Source of the DNA: Paracyclopina nana
Taxonomy: Eukaryota > Arthropoda > Copepoda > Cyclopoida > Cyclopettidae
Reading direction: 5' to 3'
NCBI GenBank assembly: GCA_019096065.1
Contig: JAGUCH010000003.1
Span: 8,680,001-8,744,000 of the forward strand
DNA length: 64,000 nucleotides
Positions 57,046 through 64,000 of this stretch are shown here, in pieces. Positions within the stretch are counted from its first letter, which is position 1, and each line of letters starts with the position of its first letter. Both the position numbers and the translations under genes were made by a program. A model generated the notes under the pieces. The model worked only from the letters and a program-made list of their open reading frames with translations, had not been told where the DNA came from and did not search any database.

Positions 57046-59920
57046 CTACTTGAGTAGCCGACCGGCGCGATCATTGGCCATCTTCACTCGAGATTCATTC
57101 GAGGCTCCCTGTAAGAAAGGAGAAATTGAAGTTTCGCCAGCCATGTAGCTGTAGAAGGTCACGCTTACTTTGAGATTTATCCTGTCCAGCTGAGCGTTCT
57201 GGTTACCAACCTCTGTACCCATGTCGGTGGCCATGTTCCGCAAATTGCCAATCATGGTAGACACTTGTTGCATATTTTCTTCCATCTCCTCTTCGCGGTC
57301 ATCGTTCGTGATTCTTTTCATTTTTGAAGAAACAAAAAGTTGTGAATTAGATGGTGGCAATGAAAAGCCACAATTACGATAGTAAGAGTATTAGCATCAA
57401 AAGTCACTGAAATGATGCATCACAACTGAGGGGAAAATTGGGAGAAGAATGAATGAAAGTTACGACGATTCGCGTGGAAAAGCAAATTATTGCATTTTGG
57501 GATCATGATGTGAAATTAATATATGTTGCGGGCACGCGCCACTTTTTTTCCTTTTTCCTGGTCACGATAGGAAAAGGGACGGATCAGTTCATGAAACTTT
57601 AATAAGCCGAAAAGTTCAACAAGTCAAAAGGGCCGTGCTATAATTTGATCATCTTTAAACGTGATTTTGATGGCCTCATTCATAGAGTGCGGGCACATTC
57701 TCATACATGCCTTATGAAGATGAACAGTGAAAATGTGCCATCAATTCTTGCTTTTGCATGACAGCTGAAGATAAAAGAGAGCAATCGATTGATGGAACAT
57801 CTTCCTTAAGAAGCCTAGTATTTGAGAGAAAAAAGACTCGAACCATGCAAGAAAAATATGTAACAGTACAAGTAAGGGTCAGGTCCCAGATTGGTTTTTC
57901 AGCAACGTTTTTTTTTTCCTTGATCGAAGAAGCTTAGCAGCGTCGACCAAATTTACTCGGTCATGGAGGAGAGATATAGCATGTAGTAAAAAAATCCCAA
58001 AGTGTGTTTGCAAGATAGCAGAATATAGGAAAGCAGGCAGATTTCAGAGCGCTTTTTGGTGAGCAATGCACTTTTTTCCTATTATTTGCGTAGTCTCGTA
58101 TCTCTCTCTTTTTTTATGACCTTACATTATTCAAATGGCACCGATGATGCGAATGTTCAAGGCTACCTCCATCACAATTGCATTGAAGCGAAATCTGGGG
58201 GCGAAGAGGAGAAAAAGTAGGGAGAAATTCTCACAACAACCTTGCTTTTTTGCTTGCGAAGAACATCGAGTTTTGAAAGTACAACCAGTAGTTTATGCAA
58301 AGTTACACCGAGTTTGAAGGTTTGATGATATGTATCAAGTATAGCGATAGGGGGGCACATTTAGATTCGTTCGTGAGGCTGCCTTGACAGAAAAAACGCT
58401 GCGCGCCTTCTTACTTGGCTACGTAGCCTCCAGTCGGCCCCATGGCACCCATTGAGGCTGGTGGAGGCCCGCCACCTCCAGCCCCTCCGTCCTCGCCGTT
58501 TTTCCAAATGGCATCATCCTCTTTGAACTCATTGGATCTGAAAAGGAATCGGTTGCTTTGATTACGCCGGTTTTAAGCCAATATCAATTAACCTCACTTT
58601 TTCCAGAATTTGGGGAAAATCCCACAACAAAGCTCCATGCCTTTGAGAGCTTTTTCCGCGATGTGCATGTCCGCGTTGATGGAGTCCATGCCAGACTCGA
58701 TCTTTTCCAATTGCTCTGCATATCAACATGGTAGATTAGATGTCATGGTTCTTTTTCGTGCGATAATATCCATCTCTCGAGTTACAAAAAGGAAATCGTG
58801 AACTTTAACATACAGAAAAAAGGAAGGTGTATTTAAAATCGTAGAACTTAAAAAACGGGTAAGAAAATGGAAATAATGATAAAGAGGCTATTTAAGTAGC
58901 TTTTCGGTTCTCTTGTTGGCAGATGCGATCTGAACATCCACGGATTCTCCCTAGGAAAAGAGATAAATGATGGCAAGAAAAAGGCTATAGGAGTGAGCAG
59001 CAACAACCTTAGTGGCCAGTCTATCTAACTGCTTGTTCTGCTTGGAAATTTCGTTGCCCATATCGGTAGCCATGCTCTTGAGGTTGCCCAGGATGGATCC
59101 GACGGCTTGCATGTTATCCTCCATTTCGTCCTCGCGGGCGTCATCGTTAATCCTCTGAATGTATGGACCCCTGGAGGCATCCGGCACCGACCCACCAGGC
59201 TGCGCTTTGACAACGCCACCAGCCTTGGTGTTGTCTCCCTTCCAAGTGGCATCAGTGTCCTTCACCTTGCGCGTTCTGCATAACAGTGAGCTAAGGAGCT
59301 GCTTTCTTAGCTATCTCTAGTGTTTTTCTGGTACCTATTCCAAGGGCAAATGCAAAGGCCACACCACTTTTCCATGCCAGTCAAGTGTTTTTCGGCCACT
59401 CGCATTTCCGCGTGCATATCGTCTAGACCGGCCTCGACGCGGTTGAGCTGCTCTATTAACATCAATTATGCGGCTAATTAAAGGCCATTACTGTTAGGTG
59501 GAAATTACCTCCTTGATGCTCGAGCATCTCGAGCGTTTTGATACCCGCGCCCTGGCTCTAAAACAAAACGAAACGAAAAAAAATTGAGGAATCAACTGAA
59601 AGAACTGAAAGACTCCAGAGATGGAAACAACGGCAAGAGGGTGATGTGTAAGAAGAAAGAAGCTCACCTCCTTGGTCATCAAGAGCGACCAAAGTTTTAA
59701 TACCAGCCTCCTTGGACTAAGCATGGAAAGATTCAAATGTAAAGACATACGCCACCAGCACAAAAAAAGGAGGAAAGCATCCTTATGCAAAGTTGCAGCC
59801 TACCTCTTCGCAGAGCTGGATCATCCGCCTGGTGCTCTCCAAGGACTCATCCGTGACCTGGTTGGCCTTGAGCTGCAATGACTCCAGTTCACTGAGCTGA
59901 GGACCGTCGTCCGTCGCCAT
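57046..59920 (-). CDS. SNAP-25, distal 3' cassette (isoform B)
   Basis: Uses the same exon 1 and exon 2a or 2b as isoform A, then exons 3b (58715-58598), 4b-i (58537-58415), 4b-ii (57313-57169) and 5b (57108-57046). Exon 3b has the same length (118 nt) and phases as 3a. Exons 4b-i and 4b-ii together are 268 nt, exactly the length of 4a, and 5b is 63 nt like 5a, so the product is again 204 aa. The cysteine loop differs (ELCCGIFPKFWKK: two Cys, more basic). The linker is Gly/Pro-rich (GAGGGGPPPASMGAMG), and the Qc helix keeps its zero-layer Gln (VGNQNAQLDRI). I see no separate first exon between 58888 and 58715, so sharing of exons 1 and 2 is the simplest reading. A separate distant promoter cannot be excluded. 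Confidence 0.8.
58888..59920 (-). CDS. SNAP-25, proximal 3' cassette (isoform A)
   Basis: Plasma-membrane Qb/Qc-SNARE for regulated exocytosis at synapses. Minus-strand exons: 1 (59920-59804), 2a (59716-59668) or 2b (59557-59509), 3a (59452-59335), 4a (59275-59008) and 5a (58950-58888). The product is 204 aa, against 206 in vertebrates. Exon 1 carries the conserved QVTDESLESTRRMIQLCEE. The Qb zero-layer Gln sits at about residue 54, in exon 2. Exon 3a ends in a Cys cluster, WCGLCICPW, matching the membrane-anchoring palmitoylated loop. The Qc helix follows (DAREDEMEDNMQAVGSILGN, zero-layer Gln in ISKQNKQLDRL) and ends EKLLK. The start is the only Met in a family-consistent position. The exon 4a donor (GTTGTT) is weak. 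No AATAAA is visible just after the stop. Confidence 0.9.
59509..59716 (-). other. Mutually exclusive exon pair 2a/2b of SNAP-25
   Basis: 2a (59716-59668) encodes SKEAGIKTLVALDDQG; 2b (59557-59509) encodes SQGAGIKTLEMLEHQG. Both are 49 nt, enter in phase 0 and leave in phase 1, with good acceptors and donors (GTGAGC and GTAATT). Including both would shift the frame, so only one can be used per mRNA. They encode the Qb SNARE segment up to and including the zero-layer Gln. The intron between them is 110 bp. Confidence 0.85.
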
Positions 59921-61019
59921 GATGATGCTGTGGTTGAAATGAAAATCTCCGTGACAGTCACTAGCTGGCAATATTTCAGCAATAGCAGCAGCAGCAGCCT
60001 TGGCTGGCCTTCAAAACCTCGTGAGGACTAGCAGCAAAGGAGGGCGTGGAGTGAAAGAGCGAGGACGGCCTTGTGAGAAAGTACCTTGAGTTGACAGAGA
60101 GGCCCTCCGAAGGCTTTCTCAACTTGGAACGACGGGAGTATAACAAGGGATCCAACAGCAGCAGACAGTCTCCTTTCCAACAGCAGCATGACAGTGCACA
60201 GCGTTACCAGACTCACCTGGGCTAAAGTCAGGAAAACGCCACTCTCTCACGCCCGACCACACAAAGAGCCCTCATCAAAGCGTAATGCAAAGGTCACGCC
60301 TTTCTGAATCCTGCCAACCACTTGGCAAGTGGCATTTAAACTGGAGGCTGACAATCTCAAAAATGACTTATTTTTCACGCAGAGAATGGGAGTCTTTTTT
60401 TAAAAGTAAAACTGCTGGGCTGTCTTTACACCCACTCGCTTAGCATTGTTGCTCTCTGATCTCATGAGCTGCTTGTAGCCATGGAGAGCGGAAATTCATG
60501 GCACTTAGATAATATCAAGCAAGTCAAGATGACATTTGTAAAGCCCCAAATATCCTAAAATAGGACATAGCAGGAAAATTGACCTCGCCCATATTGGGCC
60601 GTGCCATCACTGCAAGAAAGACTAATCGTATATATTTTAGCAGCGACCTCGCGAGGCAAGTTATGCACCGAGAGGTTTTAATAATTATTTATTGCCATTT
60701 TTCGTGAACTATAGTTTACATGTACATGTCATGAAATTGTATTCAATAATGAGCAAATGCATCTACAGCGATATTAGCTGAAGCCCATATGCTAAAAAAA
60801 TGGTTTGTGCCAGATTACAAGTATCTGGTTTGTGCTTTTATTTATGAAGAAAAATGGAGTTAAGCTAATTATTTTTTGGAGCTTATTAGCTCAATTTGTA
60901 AGAGCTCTCCTTTTTTAGGTGCTAAAAAAGGGAAATGCGTCACATAACATCTTGGTATATTTGATGCAACAACTAAAATTTTCTCTCAGTCATTTTCAGA
61001 TCTTGTTTGAGACCAGAGC
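59921..61019. other. Divergent intergenic stretch between SNAP-25 and the 7TM gene
   Basis: No supported coding exon. It presumably holds the SNAP-25 promoter and 5' UTR near 60000-60300, and the 7TM gene promoter further right, in AT-rich DNA. Confidence 0.5.
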
Positions 61020-61901
61020 ATGGAAATCATGACTGAAAACACCATAATTGAAGTTATCGTTGAAGGAATATTGTTTGCTGCCACCGCCTTGGCAATTGGT
61101 TTGTTCTCTCTGGTTTGGACTTATCTAAGCAGGAAGCCTTTGGGCATGCAAACGCCCTTTGACACCATGCTAAAGGACTACATAATTGTGTGCATAATGA
61201 GCATGGCTATTGGTAATGTCAACAACCTAGGATACGGTCCATATGCTCAATTCCCATTTTTGGCTTTAGTGGTCGGCGTCCTCCAGATAGGAGTAGGTCA
61301 GCTCTATTTTTTGCAATCATTGGCAACAGTTAGCACTAGATACATCCTCATCTTTTATCCAACATGGATTGATCAGGTGAATGATGCCACCTACATAAGA
61401 GGCATGCGAGTGGCAATTATTTCGGTCACTTGTACATTGACAACGTATGAAACTATTGTCAGCAATCTAAGGAACAGCGAGACATATGCTTACTTAACTG
61501 GGATTCCCAATGAACATGCCGAAGACCTGCCCATGTATTCTGTTAAGGTCGTCGTAGTTTTCGGGATTGTTCTCATCATCGCCATGTTCATCAGGATTGA
61601 AGTATGGAAGCAGCAATCAAAAGCAAAAATCCTGGAGGATATTGGTTACACATTTTCCACAATCAGAATCATTGGGTTGGTTATGCTTGTCGGCGGATTT
61701 GCTCACATAATTTTTATTGATCAGGTGGCTAACGCAAGGCTGCAGCGGCTCAAGTTTCACACCTTCTACATTCTCCTGGTCAATAACTTTCTGCCGATAT
61801 TGATGATTCTTCGCAACCACAACTTGATGACATATGCATTCAGCATTGCAAAGATTTTAGCTTGCTTCAGATTCCGGTCAAATGATGTCCATATAGCATG
61901 A
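61020..61901 (+). CDS. Intronless seven-transmembrane protein, orphan receptor-like
   Basis: A 293-aa single-exon protein with about seven hydrophobic segments: residues 9-35, 53-72, 78-98, 132-150, 176-198, 220-240 and 248-268. Between TM3 and TM4 is YFLQSLATVSTRYILIFYP; the R-Y pair at the end of TM3 recalls, but does not match, the DRY motif of rhodopsin-type GPCRs. There is no signal peptide, and the extracellular N-terminus is very short. An AATAAA at 61920-61925, only 19 bp past the stop, makes a very compact gene. It may belong to a lineage-specific family of orphan GPCR-like proteins. A retrocopy origin would also explain the lack of introns. The family was not recognised. Confidence 0.72.
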   Translation: MEIMTENTIIEVIVEGILFAATALAIGLFSLVWTYLSRKPLGMQTPFDTMLKDYIIVCIMSMAIGNVNNLGYGPYAQFPFLALVVGVLQIGVGQLYFLQSLATVSTRYILIFYPTWIDQVNDATYIRGMRVAIISVTCTLTTYETIVSNLRNSETYAYLTGIPNEHAEDLPMYSVKVVVVFGIVLIIAMFIRIEVWKQQSKAKILEDIGYTFSTIRIIGLVMLVGGFAHIIFIDQVANARLQRLKFHTFYILLVNNFLPILMILRNHNLMTYAFSIAKILACFRFRSNDVHIA

Positions 61902-62350
61902 AATCTCGAAGCAAAATTGAATAAACCTGTCCTGTATTAAAAATTATTTAGCTTGAAGCATATCAAGGCAAGGCGCGGTGGTCCGTCTATGCCTATAATC
62001 AAAAATGATGTAAAGATGGCTTAAGGGTGGGGATTCCAGAAAATGCAACTTGCGTTCCAACCAATTCTTTATTGTCGGGAAAAACACCGCGGAGTTCGCA
62101 GGTATAAGATCAGTATCAATCACTTTGTAGATTTACCTGATCTGATCACCATACCTTGAGGATGATGGATTGGATAACAACTACAAAGACACCTTAACTT
62201 GCGCACATTCCTTCTTCCAAAATGATGCAACTGCAGGAATTTAGCATGTTAAACAAGTTTATTGGTTTTGTACAGAGAGAGACGTGTCTCTCGCTCAATA
62301 ATGGGTGATCACAGCCGTTACATATCTAATAAGGATATCTAGGTCTTTTT
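61902..62350. other. Convergent 3' region between the 7TM gene and the minus-strand terminal exon
   Basis: It contains the plus-strand AATAAA at 61920-61925 and a minus-strand AATAAA at 62263-62258. No coding sequence was seen. Confidence 0.6.
61920..61925 (+). terminator. Polyadenylation signal AATAAA
   Basis: Canonical hexamer 19 bp after the stop codon of the 7TM gene. Confidence 0.6.
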
Positions 62351-62500
62351 TTAGAACTTTTGAGGTCTGTTTAGGGAAGCTGAGAACTTGAGATTGGCCG
62401 TGCTGAGCCGAAGTCCAGAAGGTTTGCTGCGTGAGGAGCCTTGCTGGGCCTGGCCAAGGATTTGAGCAGCTTGAACGCGGCTCAATTCTATAGGTTCAAC
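62351..62500 (-). CDS. Terminal exon, possibly an alternative last exon of the second sidestep-like gene
   Basis: Minus-strand exon of 150 nt after a strong acceptor (TATTTTTCAG), entering in phase 0. It encodes 49 residues, starting VEPIELSRVQAAQILGQ and ending NRPQKF, then TAA. An AATAAA follows 88 bp downstream (62263-62258), as expected of a real last exon. It could be joined in phase 0 from an internal donor (CTG|GTCAGT, exon end 62779) in the last exon of the sidestep-like gene, replacing its C-terminus. It may instead belong to an unrelated gene whose other exons I cannot see. Confidence 0.4.
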   Translation of the reverse strand, partial: VEPIELSRVQAAQILGQAQQGSSRSKPSGLRLSTANLKFSASLNRPQKF

Positions 62501-62679
62501 CTGAAAAATAAGGTAAGAAATATATACCATCAAGCTAGATGAGGCAAAGGAAATATCATGCATGCTGTAAAATAACAAAACGTAGCAAGGCTTACCTAAA
62601 TATTTCTAAGCAACAAAAATGTGAGGAGATAAAAGCTGGTCATGCTCGCGGCAACTCAAAATGAAGAAATTAATGATTT

Positions 62680-64000
62680 TCAGACAGTGCTCTCCCTGGC
62701 AAGGCAATCCATCATTGGCTTGCGAGGACACCGACTACTGGAAGAAGATCCGGAAGAAGAGGAACTTGAACAACTGACCAGGTGAGTGGTGTCTTGAGAG
62801 TCTGACGACTGGGGGCTCAGGATCACGGCATTGCCATTGACCGGAGAGCTTCCGGAGGTGAACCCTTCGTCAGCAGAGCTCGAGTGACGCCCGTTCAAGT
62901 CCGTCACGTAATCCGGATTGTGTATGCGTGTGCACCTAAAAACCTGCCATTAGCCATTACTACTCAATGCAAGCATATGGCTCTATCTCACCTTGATGCG
63001 GACCCACTGGAGGTCGAGGACTCGCATGACATGTTCATAATGGACGATGGAGAAATGCCACCAGAATTGGCAGTGGTGAGGAGCAGATTATTTCTCTTGC
63101 TGGCATGATCAATCCTGGCGTAAATGACTGGCGGTGGCTCGGAAGTCATCATGGTATTATTGCTTGATCTCATTGGCGCGTAGCCCTTATTCCTGGGCAA
63201 GGACAACTCAGCGTAGGTGACTTCTTGACTCTGGAAACAGAGGTGATTAAAAGTGTCAGCCTTGCATGTCCACGAGATATACTACCAGGCTAGGAATGCT
63301 CGTTCGCAAGTTTCGCATTGTTTCATAGCCTCTCTGAGTGGACACAGATCCGTTCGTGCCATTATTCTTCTTCTGCAATGTAGCGTATCTCGTTTTCTCA
63401 CCATAAGAGCAAAAACCTCCTTCCTCCTCGCACAGTTCTAAAAATTGAATAAATTAAGCACTTAGAAATTCAAAATTAATTGAAAAATGTTGCTATACCA
63501 GATCTGCGAACGGGGATGAGATCCGGATCTCGCTCGTGATCCGACAGCATTGGGGTCAAGGCAGTGCCACCAGATGCGTGATCGTCCAGACAATCGTCGA
63601 TGCCTTTTTGCAGAGCCACGTGGGTCTCAGTGTAGCTCATCCGGCCATCACCGGGGTTCTTTCCTGGCCTCTTGCGCCTCCCATGGTGACCGCCAGCAGG
63701 ACCGCGACGCACGCAAAAGTAGGCCAAGATTATAACAAAGACGAGGATCAAGGACGCGCCCACGGTGAGCAAGATGGCCAAGATGGGGGTGAGGGTGAAC
63801 TCTCCGACTGTGGTGAGCGCGGACTCGCCGAGGGAGGATTTCCGCTCGGTAACCGGCTCACTGGAGGTGAAAGCTTGCACCCTGACCGGCTCGGATCGGC
63901 CCTTGGCATTGCCGCTGGAGATGGTGACGAAGTATCCGGTCCCGGGTCTGAGGCCAGTGACGGTGAAAGCCGGACTTCGGGTGTTGGTGGTGTTGGCGAC
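62680..64000 (-). CDS. Second sidestep-family receptor, 3' part (runs off the right edge)
   Basis: Minus-strand exons 64000-63499 (partial), 63437-63286, 63230-62992 and 62935-62680 join in phase. They encode the end of an FN3 domain (TVTGLRPGTGYFVTISSGNA), a juxtamembrane stretch, a TM helix (LTPILAILLTVGASLILVFV and on to YFCVRR) and a long cytoplasmic tail. The tail holds DHERDPDLIP and SQEVTYAELSLPR, both hallmarks of Side-family tails, then PPPVIYARIDHA, HNPDYVTD and a poly-Ser run. It ends ARESTV, a class I PDZ-ligand pattern. The tyrosines in TYAEL, IYARI and PDYV are candidate phosphorylation sites. It is oriented towards the complete sidestep-like gene at 3.6-27.5 kb, about 35 kb away. 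Confidence 0.85.

Overview
The window looks like nuclear DNA of an arthropod. Genes are split by short to medium GT-AG introns, the intergenic DNA is full of triplet and dinucleotide runs, and the gene set fits: two sidestep-family adhesion receptors, a 46-kDa FKBP of the nucleoplasmin-fold type, an orphan intronless 7TM gene and a SNAP-25 gene. A crustacean or chelicerate is plausible, but the species cannot be told from the sequence alone. All splice models below were built by hand from splice signals, reading phase and family similarity; none was checked against a database or transcripts.

Layout. 3.6-27.5 kb (+): a complete 15-exon sidestep-like receptor (five Ig domains, FN3, TM, cytoplasmic tail). 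Intron 3 carries a 2.8-kb TTAA-flanked foldback transposon with two 813-bp inverted arms around a 171-bp tandem array. Intron 9 carries a second element of about 1.2 kb with short inverted ends, a degenerate ~62-bp minisatellite and a tRNA-like stretch. 30.1-31.5 kb (+): cytosolic acetyl-CoA acetyltransferase. 33.7-35.0 kb (+): secretory-pathway 2-Cys peroxiredoxin (PRDX4 type), convergent with the FKBP46/39 gene (35.3-36.8 kb, -). 37.1-38.9 kb (-): FOXRED1, sharing a bidirectional promoter with exportin-1/CRM1 (39.8-43.4 kb, +). 44.1-45.9 kb (-): an ACSF3-like acyl-CoA synthetase relative that lacks its P-loop and its whole C-terminal half. 45.9-47.5 kb: a CpG-rich divergent promoter region with six C/EBP- or PAR-bZIP-type palindromic sites. 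47.5-53.6 kb (+): an unrecognised secreted protein of 294 aa in seven exons. 54.7-56.2 kb (+): an unrecognised Lys-rich, coiled-coil protein of 454 aa. 57.0-59.9 kb (-): SNAP-25. 61.0-61.9 kb (+): intronless 7TM orphan. 62.4-64.0 kb (-): 3' end of a second sidestep-family gene, running off the right edge.

The most unusual locus is SNAP-25. One first exon is followed by two 49-nt versions of exon 2 that cannot be spliced together without a frameshift, and then by two complete, phase-matched 3' cassettes. Either cassette gives a protein of exactly 204 aa, so one promoter could make four t-SNAREs. Synaptic and axon-guidance functions recur in the window (SNAP-25 and two side-family receptors), but nothing shows that they are co-regulated; the rest are housekeeping genes for nuclear export, redox, complex I assembly, sterol/ketone metabolism and nuclear chaperoning.
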